A stretch of 64,000 nucleotides of DNA from Rapidithrix thailandica (lineage in GTDB: Bacteria; Bacteroidota; Bacteroidia; Cytophagales; Flammeovirgaceae), in assembly GCF_039710355.1 (NCBI RefSeq), contig NZ_JBDKWZ010000005.1, positions 310,001-374,000 on the forward strand. Direction: 5' to 3'. The notes under the pieces are model-generated. The model was given only the letters and a program-made list of their open reading frames with translations. It was not told where the DNA came from and did no database searches. Below, piece by piece: positions 17,965 through 27,023 of the stretch. How positions within the stretch are numbered: the stretch's first letter is position 1; each line of letters begins with the position of its first letter. The position numbers and the translations under genes were made by a program.

Positions 17965-18666
17965 ATGAGATACATTAAGCTATTCTTAAGCGCTTTTTTG
18001 CTCCTTTTACTGATACAAACTGCCAATGCGCAACGCTTCGAAGTAGGTGGTGGTTTCGGGGTAATGAATTATAAAGGAGATTTGGCCCCCTCAGTAAATG
18101 TCATACATTCCCGTCCCAGTGCTAATTTGCTCTTACGCTATAATTTTAACCCTTATCTAAGTTGGCGTAACTCCCTCGTTTTTGGTTTTTTGACCGCTGA
18201 AGACCGCAATTCTTCTGACCCCTATCTGAAACGAAGAAACTTTACCTTTACAGGAGGAACGGTCGGATTGCACAGTATGATAGAATATCATTTTTTCGAC
18301 CTTTGGGAAAATCGCAAATTTTTAAACTTTAGCCCCTTTATTTCCGCTGGCTTAGCTTTTAATTCTTTTAATTCGAAGCTGAAATACGGAAGTGATGATC
18401 GGAGAAACGAAGAGTTTGCGGTGAGTATTCCTTTAGGGATAGGTATTCGGAAAGCCCTGGATTTAAATTGGAGTATTGGCTTGGAGTTGATTACGTATAA
18501 GACGTTTACGGACAATGTGGATGGCTTAGGTGAAATCGAAAACGCTACTAAATTTCAAAAAGGAAATCCGAATGATAATGATACCGTCTATCATTTCGGT
18601 GTGACCATTTCGTACCGTTTTGTAGATATCAAATGCCCTAAGCCTATTGCCGATCGATACAGATAA
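17965..18666 (+). CDS. Second DUF6089-like outer-membrane protein
   Basis: The 233-residue product has a signal peptide (LFLSAFLLLLLIQTANAQ, cleaved near residue 22) and a barrel pattern like its larger neighbour: FEVGGGFGVMNYKGDLAPS, LLRYNFNPYLSWRNSLVFGFL, FLNFSPFISAGLAFNSFN, and a final GVTISYRFVDIKCP. MNYKGD here and MNYFGD in the upstream gene mark them as paralogues. It lies directly behind a strong terminator hairpin, so its expression is either from a promoter upstream of the hairpin with attenuation, or low. A loop or scaffold role in the outer membrane is likely; nothing more specific can be said. Confidence 0.78.
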   Translation: MRYIKLFLSAFLLLLLIQTANAQRFEVGGGFGVMNYKGDLAPSVNVIHSRPSANLLLRYNFNPYLSWRNSLVFGFLTAEDRNSSDPYLKRRNFTFTGGTVGLHSMIEYHFFDLWENRKFLNFSPFISAGLAFNSFNSKLKYGSDDRRNEEFAVSIPLGIGIRKALDLNWSIGLELITYKTFTDNVDGLGEIENATKFQKGNPNDNDTVYHFGVTISYRFVDIKCPKPIADRYR

Positions 18667-18850
18667 CGTTGTATACAATTAATTTGTATGTAGACTTTGC
18701 TCCTTTGATACTAAAATATCTCAGTTTAGAGCTCTTTGCATAGGGTTATTGACGGTTCGGCAGTTAGTGGTCCGGTCACTCAAAATGCTGCATTGAGGTG
18801 TCTGAAACGGAAATTTTTACCACCATAAGGATGAAGTTTAAACATGCTCC
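18667..18850. other. Intergenic region with dispersed-repeat half
   Basis: No gene. Bases 18827-18849 match 26435-26457 at 21 of 23 positions (shared core TTAAACATGCTC), so this is one copy of a short dispersed repeat. Confidence 0.5.
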
Positions 18851-18894
18851 AAATAAAAAACCGGTTGATCTGCAGATCAACCGGTTTTTTATTT
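18851..18894. terminator. 44-bp perfect palindrome, bidirectional terminator
   Basis: Bases 18851-18872 are perfectly complementary to 18873-18894 (core CCGGTTGATCTG/CAGATCAACCGG with A6 and T6 flanks). The site lies between converging genes, and both strands have a T-run after the stem, so it should stop transcription both ways. Confidence 0.9.
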
Positions 18895-18915
18895 GATGGA
18901 TATGAAACAATCCGG

Positions 18916-19413
18916 TTACTCTTCAATATCCAAACTGAATGAGTAGAATGTCGGATCGAGTTGCAAATTGCCAGAAGTATAATCCTGTACAAATTTTAGA
19001 ACTACCTCTTCATTTATTTCAGGAACATGCAGACAGGCATCCAGAGATACATTCGGAAGGTCGATGTCATCCACATCTACAAACTCTTTTACTTCAAATT
19101 CTTCGTCTTCTGCTAATTCTTGGATGGCTTGGTCCAACATTTCAACATGCTCGCCCTCTTCTGCCTCAAAATCTTTTCCCTCAAACTCAGGTCTTAGTTC
19201 CAGAACGGCATCCTTAGCGGCTTCTTCCAGGTTGGCAAAGTATTCCATCTCTAATGGATACAAAAAGGCATCAAAAACGACTTCTTTGTTTTGGTGTTTT
19301 CCAATAAAGTAAAACCGGGCACAGTCGTCTTCTATCGCATTGTCATCATGCAATAGGTAAGGACGGTTCTGTTGACTTAATAAAGCTCTTAATTCTTCGA
19401 CAGAATAGCTCAT
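18916..19413 (-). CDS. Highly acidic hypothetical protein
   Basis: I do not recognise a named domain in this 165-residue protein. It is very rich in Glu and Asp, for example FEGKDFEAEEGEHVEMLDQA and LAEDEEFEVKEFVDVDDID. It lacks a signal peptide and membrane helices, so it is cytoplasmic. The N-terminal half (ARFYFIGKHQNKEVVFDAFLYP) looks like a small mixed alpha/beta fold. The ATG at 19413 is the only sensible start. A perfect palindromic terminator follows the stop. Coding quality is good (balanced composition, ordered acidic pattern), so it is a real gene, probably conserved only among relatives. Confidence 0.75.
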   Translation of the reverse strand: MSYSVEELRALLSQQNRPYLLHDDNAIEDDCARFYFIGKHQNKEVVFDAFLYPLEMEYFANLEEAAKDAVLELRPEFEGKDFEAEEGEHVEMLDQAIQELAEDEEFEVKEFVDVDDIDLPNVSLDACLHVPEINEEVVLKFVQDYTSGNLQLDPTFYSFSLDIEE

Positions 19414-19946
19414 AATTTTTTTGATTTATACATCAAACATCAAACAATTTAGGGCATTACTGTCTCAACACCATGAACGATGATTCATCATATTGGTGGC
19501 TTGAACAGGTACGACCCGTTGGTAGGTGCAAATTAAGAAATACTATTGGTATTTTTGATGAAGAAATTTTCCTAAATTAATCGCAGGCTATAGCTTGAGG
19601 TATAGGGCTATTTCAAAAAAATGCTTCGACTTCTTGGGAGGATCCTTCCGTAGTTGTTACTTAAGTCAGAAAATATTTTGTACTTTTCGGTAAGAAAGTG
19701 ATGCAAATTAAATCGCTTCTCAGCGATTTATGGAGGCGTTTTCTGTTCATTAAGGGTTTTTCAGAATTCCATTTTTGAACAGGGAGAATTTCGATAAATT
19801 ACAATCATGGGGAAACTTGCATTTTGGATTGTACTTTCCCCAAAATAAAGGAAATTGGTAAGAAAAAACTATATTTTAGCTCCCAAATGATCAGAATACT
19901 TGAAGCGATCTCGCAGATTATCAAAATAAAAGCAAAACTTTGAAGA
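19414..19946. other. Divergent promoter region, no gene seen
   Basis: These 533 bases lie between the acidic protein and fabH, which diverge. No open frame looks coding. A near-palindrome GGGAGGATCCTTCC is at 19636-19649. TATATTTT at 19870-19877 is one base from the -7 consensus, but the nearest TTG is too close. No promoter is assigned. Confidence 0.4.
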
Positions 19947-20951
19947 ATGAAAAAAGCAAAAATTTCAGGGATAGGGTATTATGTGCCGGAAACGGTCGTC
20001 ACCAATAACGATTTAACGCAACGCATCAATACCACTGATGAATGGATACAGGAGCGTACCGGAATTAAAGAACGGAGATATGTGCAACCTGGCCAACAGA
20101 AAAACTTTGAATTGGGAGTAAAAGCGGCCGAAAAAGCCATGGAAATGGCACAGGTAACCGCCAAGGATATAGATTTGATTGTGTATGCTACCTTGAGTCC
20201 GGATTACCTGTTTCCTGGCTCTGGTGTTCTTTTGCAACATGCTTTGGGCTGTAAACATGTTGGAGCCATTGATGTAAGGGCACAATGCTCAGGTTTTGTC
20301 TATGGGCTTTCTATTGCCGATCAGTACATCAAAACCGGTATGTATGAGAATATCTTGTTAGTGGGCTCCGAAATACATTCTACTGGCTTGGACTTTTCGG
20401 ATCACGGCAGGCATATTGCAGTGATTTTTGGAGACGGAGCTGGTGCGGCAGTCATCCAACCGGCCAAAGACGGGGAAGAATCAGGTATTTTATCCACGCA
20501 TTTGCATAGTCAAGGAGAGTTTGCCGAAGAGTTGGCCACGATCGATCCGGGTTGTACCAAAGAAGTCCGTTTCAAAGATGAAATGGTTCAACCGGGGGGC
20601 AGCTTTTATCCGGTAATGAATGGCCAATTTGTGTTTAAAAATGCGATCCTTCGCTTTGAGGAAGTGATTAATGAAGCCCTGGAGGCAAATGGATTAGGCA
20701 TACAAGACATTGATTTATTGGTGCCCCACCAAGCCAACCTCCGTATTTCGCAAATGATCCAAAAGAAGCTGGCTTTGCCTAATGAAAAAGTGATGAATAC
20801 GATTCAAAAATACGGAAATACGACTGCAGCTTCTATCCCGATTAGTTTGTCGGAAGCCTATCAGGCAGGGAGAGTCAAGCCGGGAGATCTGGTTTGTTTG
20901 GCGGCTTTTGGCAGTGGCTTCACCTGGGCCAGTGCTTTGGTAAGGTGGTAA
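19947..20951 (+). CDS. fabH: 3-oxoacyl-ACP synthase III
   Basis: This 334-residue KAS III starts fatty-acid chains by condensing acyl-CoA with malonyl-ACP. The catalytic triad is visible: Cys114 in DVRAQCSGFVYGL, His261 in VPHQANLRIS and Asn291 in KYGNTTAASIP. The C-terminal GDLVCLAAFGSGFTWAS loop is typical. Length is normal. It is not next to plsX or other fab genes, so it may be a second KAS III or be used for branched primers; this cannot be told from sequence. gldA follows after 74 bases on the same strand. Confidence 0.93.
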   Translation: MKKAKISGIGYYVPETVVTNNDLTQRINTTDEWIQERTGIKERRYVQPGQQKNFELGVKAAEKAMEMAQVTAKDIDLIVYATLSPDYLFPGSGVLLQHALGCKHVGAIDVRAQCSGFVYGLSIADQYIKTGMYENILLVGSEIHSTGLDFSDHGRHIAVIFGDGAGAAVIQPAKDGEESGILSTHLHSQGEFAEELATIDPGCTKEVRFKDEMVQPGGSFYPVMNGQFVFKNAILRFEEVINEALEANGLGIQDIDLLVPHQANLRISQMIQKKLALPNEKVMNTIQKYGNTTAASIPISLSEAYQAGRVKPGDLVCLAAFGSGFTWASALVRW

Positions 20952-21025
20952 ATAAATTGCTGTGATATTAAAGGATGTGGGCTCTTGGCTTTCACATCCT
21001 GCTTGTTGTATTTAAATAGATAGTT

Positions 21026-21952
21026 ATGAGCCTGGTTGTTAGCTCGCTGATTAAAGAGTTTGGAACACAAAAAGCCGTTGATGATATTTCATTTGAAGCC
21101 CAAGCGGGAGAAATTCTGGGTTTTTTAGGCCCTAATGGAGCCGGAAAGTCTACTACCATGAAAATCGCCACTTGTTACCTGACACCCACCAGCGGTAAAG
21201 TAACGGTATGCGGACATTCGGTGGAAAAAGAACCCATTGAGGTGCGCAAAAACGTAGGGTATTTGCCAGAACACAATCCTTTGTACTTGGATATGTATGT
21301 GCACGAGTACTTGCAATTCATTGCTTCCGTTCATAAAATTAAAGGAAAAAAGCAACGTGAACGGGTAGGGGAGATGATTGAACTGGTAGGCTTGACCCGC
21401 GAGCAAAACAAAAAAATAGGAGCGCTCTCCAAGGGATACCGGCAACGGGTAGGTTTGGCTCAGGCCTTGATTCACGATCCTAAAGTACTCATCCTGGACG
21501 AACCGACTACCGGCTTAGACCCCAATCAAATAGTGGAGATTCGCAATGTGATCAAGCAGATTAGTCAGGACAAGACCGTGATCTTCTCTACACATATTAT
21601 GCAGGAAGTGCAAGCCCTTTGCGACCGGGTGGTCATCATCAATTTGGGAAAAATTGTTGCCAATAGTGATGTCGCCTCCCTGAAAGCCAATCAAAAGGAA
21701 ACAAAAATCCATTTGGAATTTGAAACTACGGTGAATCCCGATGCTTTTAAAACCTTGGAAGGGATCACCCGTATAGAAAAACTCGGCGATTTGACCTATG
21801 AGTTAACTTCAACGGCTGTAAAGGACATCCGGGGAGATATTTTTCGGTTGGCTGCCCAACAGGGAATGGTGATAGTCGGAATGCAAAAAGAGGAGTCTTC
21901 TTTGGAAAATGTATTCCATCAACTTACTTTAAATCCTACAAATTCAGAGTAA
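21026..21952 (+). CDS. gldA: GldA-type ABC transporter ATP-binding protein
   Basis: The 308-residue ABC ATPase has Walker A GPNGAGKST, the signature ALSKGYRQRVGLAQAL, Walker B VLILDEPTTGLDP and the switch His (FSTHIMQEV). The stretch VGYLPEHNPLYLDMYVHEYL is characteristic of GldA, the ATPase of the GldAFG system linked to gliding motility in Bacteroidota. The C-terminal 80 residues form the usual regulatory extension. No gldF or gldG permease gene lies beside it, which is common where the three are scattered. Without the permease the assignment rests on the motif alone, and a related exporter ATPase is possible. Confidence 0.82.
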   Translation: MSLVVSSLIKEFGTQKAVDDISFEAQAGEILGFLGPNGAGKSTTMKIATCYLTPTSGKVTVCGHSVEKEPIEVRKNVGYLPEHNPLYLDMYVHEYLQFIASVHKIKGKKQRERVGEMIELVGLTREQNKKIGALSKGYRQRVGLAQALIHDPKVLILDEPTTGLDPNQIVEIRNVIKQISQDKTVIFSTHIMQEVQALCDRVVIINLGKIVANSDVASLKANQKETKIHLEFETTVNPDAFKTLEGITRIEKLGDLTYELTSTAVKDIRGDIFRLAAQQGMVIVGMQKEESSLENVFHQLTLNPTNSE

Positions 21953-22152
21953 ACTTCAACCATTTTGACCTTGGGTGTGTCCTTTAACAGAGCCAGTATA
22001 ACTTGGCACAGCTTGCCTGGAAGTTTTTTGATGTATAGGTAATTTTCTCAGGGATTGTTATCAGCGCCTTGTGGTACTTCATGACCCTTGGTGAGGAGGC
22101 AACCTGAAAAGGAAAGCTGTTTTTTTATTTAGAACTAAACCAAAAGAACATT

Positions 22153-22857
22153 ATGAAAAGGACAATCAGTGTGTTTACCCTTTTAATGCTTAGTTTATTG
22201 ACCATCTCTTCACTACAAGCTCAGCAATTGGAAGTAAGAGGGCAAGGAGAACTCAAAGCAAAACCGGATGTGGCAGTACTACACATGCAGTTGAAGGTGG
22301 TAGATATGGATTTTAATGCCGTGATGAATAATCTGAATAAAAAAGTAAATCAGATCACAAAGCATTTGGTAAAAGCGGGTTTTTCAAAAGAACAGTTGAA
22401 AACCTCTATGTACCAGATTTCGGAAAATACGCTTTGGCGCAACGGTACCCGTATTGACAGTGGTTATGTGGGAACTCAAAACTTAATGGTGGAAGTTTCT
22501 ACGGAAGAAGCGGAATTGACAAAAGCGATCAATACCTTATCCGAAAGCCCCGTGGATTCCAGAATTAGTTTTTCATTTAAATTATCCGATGAAAAACAAA
22601 AAACAGTACAGGCGGAAGTAATTCGTTTGGCCATCCGGGATGCAAAGTCTAAAGCCGAATTAATTGCGGATGAAAGCGGTTTGAAATTAGTGATGGTAAA
22701 AGACATCAAATACGGATCTTCTAACATCCATCCACCCGTTCCTATGCGAATGGAAAATTTTAAAGTGAGTGCGGACGGTGCCGCAGCACAATTTCAAGTA
22801 CAGGATTTTAATATCCAAGATGAAATATTAGTTGTTTGGCAACTGCAAAATAAATAA
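22153..22857 (+). CDS. SIMPL (DUF541) periplasmic protein
   Basis: The 234-residue protein has a signal peptide ending near LQAQ (residue 24), then a SIMPL/DUF541 domain: LEVRGQGELKAKPDVAVLHM, the paired NLNKKVNQITKHL segment, and IRDAKSKAELIADESGLKL. Family members (YggE, BP26) are periplasmic or outer-membrane associated, form ring-like oligomers and are linked to oxidative stress, but the biochemical role is not settled. It is followed at once by a strong terminator and preceded by 200 non-coding bases, so it is probably a single-gene unit. Confidence 0.88.
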   Translation: MKRTISVFTLLMLSLLTISSLQAQQLEVRGQGELKAKPDVAVLHMQLKVVDMDFNAVMNNLNKKVNQITKHLVKAGFSKEQLKTSMYQISENTLWRNGTRIDSGYVGTQNLMVEVSTEEAELTKAINTLSESPVDSRISFSFKLSDEKQKTVQAEVIRLAIRDAKSKAELIADESGLKLVMVKDIKYGSSNIHPPVPMRMENFKVSADGAAAQFQVQDFNIQDEILVVWQLQNK

Positions 22858-22861
22858 ATTG

Positions 22862-22888
22862 AAAAAGCCCCTGCACAGGGGCTTTTTT
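22862..22888 (+). terminator. Rho-independent terminator after SIMPL gene
   Basis: AAAAAGCCCCTG and CAGGGGCTTTTTT flank a 2-base loop (22874-22875). The U-tract is at 22883-22888. Confidence 0.9.
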
Positions 22889-23048
22889 GTTTATGAAGTG
22901 GTTTACACGTATAGTTTTTGACCGAAAATGAAATCAAAATCGGCTCATCAAGGCACTTTTTGAAGAGAAAAGCTATTGTTGAAAAAAGGAACACAGAGGA
23001 GGCCTTTTTGAAACATTTTTCAGGAAAAAGCAAAAGTTTAATTTGCTT

Positions 23049-23339
23049 CTATATAAATAAAGTATCGATATCCTTATAACTATTCAAAACGCGGACAATT
23101 TCAATTCCCTTGGCTTGGGGCAAATAGTACAAACGGTAATTTCCCACCGGAGCACTTTGTAATGCCGGATGTAACGGATCCCGGGACCTGCCCAGTTCGG
23201 GGTTTTGAGCCAGTAGTTTTACTTTGTCATCAAAATGATGAATGAATTGATCGGCTTCTTGGGGGTTGTTCCGGGCGATATCTTCCCATATTTCAAACAG
23301 GTCGGAGGAAGCTTGTTGTGTTTGGGTGACGGTGTTCAT
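23049..23339 (-). CDS. parE: ParE/RelE-family toxin
   Basis: This 96-residue protein fits the ParE branch of the RelE/ParE toxin superfamily: an N-terminal helical pair (SSDLFEIWEDIARNN, ADQFIHHFDDKVKLLAQNPELG) and the typical strand end VGNYRLYYLPQAKGIEIVRVLN. ParE toxins block DNA gyrase; RelE toxins cut mRNA at the ribosome; the sequence favours ParE. Its start overlaps the antitoxin stop by 4 bases (23336-23339), the classical antitoxin-first order. The pair is probably autoregulated through the antitoxin. Confidence 0.85.
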   Translation of the reverse strand: MNTVTQTQQASSDLFEIWEDIARNNPQEADQFIHHFDDKVKLLAQNPELGRSRDPLHPALQSAPVGNYRLYYLPQAKGIEIVRVLNSYKDIDTLFI

Positions 23340-23599
23340 GATTCAGGTCGGTTGATATGGTAAAATTCTTTGTGTGCTTTCGCGAAAAATTCATCTGCAT
23401 TCCAGGCTTTTCCCTTTCCGCTTTGTAATCCTTGGTCAATCTCCTTTCGCAAACTGTCAAAACGCAAGTCTCTGATTTTGTTGCGTTCTTCCAGGAGTTG
23501 CAGCCCTTCCCGGATGATTTCGCTGGCAGAATGGTACTGCCCGGAGGCTAACATTGATTCGATAAATTTTTCACATTGTTTACTTAAAGACACATACAT
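23336..23599 (-). CDS. parD: ParD-like (CC2985 family) antitoxin
   Basis: The 87-residue antitoxin has an N-terminal ribbon-helix-helix (YVSLSKQCEKFIESMLASGQ, then SASEIIREGLQLLEER), which binds DNA as a dimer. A charged C-terminal tail (DQGLQSGKGKAWNADEFF) would wrap the toxin. ATG 23599 is preferred to an upstream start at 23632 because the RHH strand begins there. Its stop overlaps the toxin start. It likely represses the operon together with the toxin. Confidence 0.85.
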   Translation of the reverse strand: MYVSLSKQCEKFIESMLASGQYHSASEIIREGLQLLEERNKIRDLRFDSLRKEIDQGLQSGKGKAWNADEFFAKAHKEFYHINRPES

Positions 23600-23818
23600 A
23601 AGTCGCTTCTTTTTATAGGTGAAAAGTCCCACGAGTGTTTCATGGCTTTGGGTTTATTTCTCACAACAAAATCTACCCGTTTTTGTGTCTCATTGCGGTA
23701 AGAATTTTTAGGATAAGCATTCCTCCCCGGCTTTCCTTATCTTTGTAGTTCAGTTTATCCGGAAGTCTTGTTTTCTGGAGGACTGAATGTATTTCCTGAA
23801 TCCTTATCCAAGTGTTCT

Positions 23819-24787
23819 ATGCCTGTAATTCGTAATTCTACATATAAGCCTCCTGCCCTGCTTAAAAATAAGCATTTGCAAACGATCTATCCATTCTTGT
23901 TCAGAAAAGTCAAAGGGATTTCTTACCAACGGGAGCGTATTGAAACCAAAGACGGAGATTTTTTGGATTTGGATTGGACCCAAGGCCCTGAGAGTGATCG
24001 CTTGGTTGTGGTTTTACACGGTTTGGAATCCAGTTCGGAAGCGGGGTATGTCATGGGTATGATCAAAGCTTTTCAGCGAAGAGGCTGGGCCGGACTGGCG
24101 GTAAACTACCGGGGGTGCAGTGGTGAACCCAATCGCTTATTGCGTTCCTATCATAGTGGAGAAACGGATGATGTACGCACTATTTTGTCGCATGTATTGG
24201 AGAAAGATCGCTATAAGGAAATAGCCTTGGTGGGTTTTAGCTTAGGGGGGAATATTTTATTAAAATACTTGGGAGAACAAGCAACCCGCCTTCCCAAAGA
24301 ATTTCAAGGAGCTGTGGCCATCTCAACTCCCTGCGATTTGCATAAAGCGGCTTTTCACCTCAGTAAAACATCCAATCAAATTTATTTAAGGCGTTTTTTG
24401 AAATCCCTAAAAAAGAAAGCCCAAGAAAAAGAAGGCCTGGCTCCTGAAACGCTTTCGCTACAGGCCATTCACCAAGCCCGGGATTTTGTCACCTTTGACA
24501 ACCTGTTTACGGCTCCGGTACATGGCTTTGAAAGTGCGATTGATTATTGGACCAAATGTTCCAGCAAACAGTATTGTCCGTCCATCCAGCTACCTACATT
24601 GTTGATCAATGCTCAGGATGACCCCTTTTTGCCAAGGGAATGCTTTCCTTTGGAAGAAGCGGAAAAGAGCAAACACTTTCACCTGGAAGTTCCGCGGTAT
24701 GGTGGGCACGTAGGGTTTGTAACTTATAATGATGAGGGGGAATACTGGAATGAAACCCGCACCTTGGATTTTATTCTAAGTGCCTGA
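23819..24787 (+). CDS. YheT-family alpha/beta hydrolase
   Basis: The 322-residue hydrolase belongs to the YheT/UPF0017 group: PPALLKNKHLQTIYPFLFR at the N-terminus, VVLHGLESSSEAGYV, the family NYRGCSGEPNRLLRSYHSGE stretch, nucleophile GFSLGGNILLKYLGE, acid NAQDDPFLPREC and His in RYGGHVGFV. All triad members are present. Family substrates are poorly known, likely esters or lipids. ATG 23819 is chosen because the family begins at this point; an upstream TTG (23768) adds 17 unrelated residues. The DUF92 gene follows 45 bases later on the same strand. Confidence 0.87.
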   Translation: MPVIRNSTYKPPALLKNKHLQTIYPFLFRKVKGISYQRERIETKDGDFLDLDWTQGPESDRLVVVLHGLESSSEAGYVMGMIKAFQRRGWAGLAVNYRGCSGEPNRLLRSYHSGETDDVRTILSHVLEKDRYKEIALVGFSLGGNILLKYLGEQATRLPKEFQGAVAISTPCDLHKAAFHLSKTSNQIYLRRFLKSLKKKAQEKEGLAPETLSLQAIHQARDFVTFDNLFTAPVHGFESAIDYWTKCSSKQYCPSIQLPTLLINAQDDPFLPRECFPLEEAEKSKHFHLEVPRYGGHVGFVTYNDEGEYWNETRTLDFILSA

Positions 24788-24832
24788 TATACTCCTCTGC
24801 CAGGCAGTGTTCCGATACAATTGAATAAGCAT

Positions 24833-25552
24833 ATGAACCAACTTACAATGCCGGAGAATTGGCCCATTGGCTTTGTTGTCATTGCAGTTTCCATGGCAAT
24901 GGCCTATCTCGGTAAAAAACTCGATTTATTGGGTGCTTTAGTCGGAGGGGGAATTGCTTTGTGTATTTTTATGGGAGTAGGTTTTAAAGGACTCTTTTTC
25001 CTCTTTGTTTTTTTTGTGTTGGGTACAGGTGCTTCTCATTGGAAGTTTAAAGAAAAGGAAAAATTACAAGTTGCCGAAAAAAACAAAGGCAGGCGTTCGG
25101 TGGCTAATGCTTTGGCCAATGGTGGTGTAGCGGCAACTTGCGGTTTGTTGGCTTGGCTGTTTCCCATGCATCAAGAGCTTTTTACAGGAATGATTGCTGC
25201 AGCCTTTGCTTCCGCCACAGCCGATACCCTTTCCTCCGAGCTAGGCAATTTGTATGGCTCCCGCTATGTCAATATTCTTTCTTTTCGTCCGGATCAGCGT
25301 GGACTCGATGGGGTGATCAGCCTGGAAGGAACCGTATTAGGTACTTTTGGAAGCGCCCTGCTCGCATTGAGCTATGGCTTTTTGTATCAGTGGAGCAATA
25401 TGGTAGTCTTTGTTTTCTTGGCAGGTGTCATTGGCAATTTTATGGACTCTTATTTAGGGGCCACTTTACAGCGCAATGGCTATTTGAATAATCATACGGT
25501 AAATCTGGCCAACACCTTGGCGGCCGTATTATTTGTCTGGCTTTGTCTATAG
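24833..25552 (+). CDS. DUF92 family integral membrane protein
   Basis: The 239-residue protein has six or so membrane helices and the DUF92 signatures RRSVANALANGGVAATCGL, FASATADTLSSELGNLYGS, and GVIGNFMDSYLGATLQRNGYLNNHTVN. DUF92 includes plant VTE6 phytyl-phosphate kinase and bacterial homologues, so a polyprenyl-phosphate or CTP-linked kinase role is possible, though not shown for bacterial members. ATG 24833 is preferred over TTG 24821, which is four codons upstream. It is probably co-transcribed with the YheT hydrolase. Confidence 0.85.
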   Translation: MNQLTMPENWPIGFVVIAVSMAMAYLGKKLDLLGALVGGGIALCIFMGVGFKGLFFLFVFFVLGTGASHWKFKEKEKLQVAEKNKGRRSVANALANGGVAATCGLLAWLFPMHQELFTGMIAAAFASATADTLSSELGNLYGSRYVNILSFRPDQRGLDGVISLEGTVLGTFGSALLALSYGFLYQWSNMVVFVFLAGVIGNFMDSYLGATLQRNGYLNNHTVNLANTLAAVLFVWLCL

Positions 25553-25634
25553 ATAAGTAACAGTTGAACCCTTTAGGCTTTTCGTTGTAATCGATCTGTT
25601 TTTCTTATTTTTATCTTCTCAAACCAAATAGTCT

Positions 25635-26354
25635 ATGAAAGCACTTTCCTTACTTTGTTCTCTATTTCTTATCCTGCTATCCTGCAATTCTTCAACCTCC
25701 TCAGAAAAGTTAATAGGTGCTTGGAAATTGATCGGTTATCAGGAGTTTGGCATTGAAAAACCTTATGAAGAAATATGGATTGATTTTAATGCTGATGGTA
25801 CCTGCCAGTTGATTGAAGAGGGAAATAGAACCAAGGCTACTTGGACACTGGACGAAGAAAGGTTCTTGCTGACCATAGACGGAGCAAAGTTTTCCGGAAA
25901 CAAACCATGGTACATACAATTGGATAACCGAAGGTTTGCATTGAAATACAAGAAAGAAGCCAGTTATTACTTTCATGAAATTGAGCGCTTGCCGGATGAT
26001 CAAACATTGGCAAGAAGAAAAAAAGAAGCTTTAATAGGAACCTGGGAAATTGAAAAGGTACACTTGGACAATTCCGATGCGCTTTCCAAACAGGAAATGT
26101 TGAAAGGGCGATGGATTAAATTGAAATCCAACGGCTCGTTCATCAGTGGTTCGGGTACGCAAGCCATTAATGCTGGAAAATGGAAGTTTGATGATAAAAC
26201 GGATAGTCTTGCCATTCATGGTAATATGAACGGAGGTACCCGTATCCGTTGGAAAGTAAAATTGGCCAAACCTCATTACCTTTACCTTTCCGGAAGCTCA
26301 CAGTTTCAGACTACAGATGTGATGTTGACCTGTAAAAGAAGTGATGGGAAATAA
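25635..26354 (+). CDS. Lipoprotein with two lipocalin-like domains
   Basis: The 239-residue product has a type II signal peptide with lipobox ILLSC (Cys17), so it is a lipoprotein. Two lipocalin-like units follow, each starting with the family's G-x-W: KLIGAWKLIGYQEFG (about 25-110) and ALIGTWEIEKVHLDN (about 133-235). Each unit carries strands that end in an ordered Trp/Tyr pattern (TWTLDEERFLLTI; KWKFDDKTDSLAI). Such proteins are common in Bacteroidota and probably bind small hydrophobic ligands; no ligand is known. It follows DUF92 after 82 bases. Confidence 0.8.
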   Translation: MKALSLLCSLFLILLSCNSSTSSEKLIGAWKLIGYQEFGIEKPYEEIWIDFNADGTCQLIEEGNRTKATWTLDEERFLLTIDGAKFSGNKPWYIQLDNRRFALKYKKEASYYFHEIERLPDDQTLARRKKEALIGTWEIEKVHLDNSDALSKQEMLKGRWIKLKSNGSFISGSGTQAINAGKWKFDDKTDSLAIHGNMNGGTRIRWKVKLAKPHYLYLSGSSQFQTTDVMLTCKRSDGK

Positions 26355-26395
26355 AATTCAAATAACTTAAAAAAACATAAAGCCCGCTGTGTTTA

Positions 26396-26458
26396 AGAGC
26401 ATGTTTAAACTTCGTTGCAGGGGCCACCCTTTTGAAGGATGAGGCTTAAACATGCTCT
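26396..26458. repeat. Inverted-repeat element, dispersed family
   Basis: AGAGCATGTTTAA (26396-26408) pairs perfectly with TTAAACATGCTCT (26446-26458). The right side matches 18827-18849, and AAACATGCTCT recurs at 29003-29013. It looks like a short REP- or MITE-like element. Confidence 0.6.
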
Positions 26459-26573
26459 AAAATAAGCACAACAAGGTTTTTATAACGTTTGTATTATTTT
26501 GTAGATAAGGCTTGACATCCTAAGGTCATATTGTACGGAACCTGCCAATAGGCAGAAAAATCGAAACAGTCAC

Positions 26574-26834
26574 TTAACCTGAAGTCTTTACGGAACCAAA
26601 GTCCAGGTCATTGAAAAAGAGAATTTTATCCAGGCGGATGGTCAATCCGTTTTCCAAGACTAAAAACTCCTCTCCATCGTCTATCTCGATGGTTTTAATC
26701 CGGTCATACACGGTTTCCTGCCCATTGTGTTCATTCATGAATACAATTTTGCAGGGATGTTTTTTTACTGCTGCTGCTTCCAGGTAATCATAATGGCCAC
26801 AGTTAATAGGCCGGTAGTGAAGTGGATTGTCCAT
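26574..26834 (-). CDS. rof: Rof-like Rho-binding antiterminator
   Basis: The 86-residue protein begins like Rof/YaeO (YRPINCGHYDYLEAAAVKKH) and continues with a small beta-barrel (CKIVFMNEHNGQETVYDRIK, FLVLENGLTIRLDKILFF). Rof binds Rho and inhibits Rho-dependent termination in Enterobacteria. The conserved opening PINC-x-x-YD and the terminal RLDKI are both present. It stands alone, divergent from the aminotransferase gene 189 bases away. Regulation is not visible. The Sm-fold is shared with other RNA-binding proteins, so the role is by homology. Confidence 0.75.
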   Translation of the reverse strand: MDNPLHYRPINCGHYDYLEAAAVKKHPCKIVFMNEHNGQETVYDRIKTIEIDDGEEFLVLENGLTIRLDKILFFNDLDFGSVKTSG

Positions 26835-27023
26835 ATGTTTTCCGTTTTTCTTTTCAAACAGTTGCTTTATACGTAAGGTTTCCTTCTTTTACAGAATCTT
26901 TTCCGGAGAGTTTTTTTGTTGAAATTAATTGAGGAATAGAGAAAAAAACAAGAGCCTTATTAAGGAATCCTCTTCAAAATAACTATACTTTACAATCCCA
27001 AAACCGTAGCTACGAATGATAAA

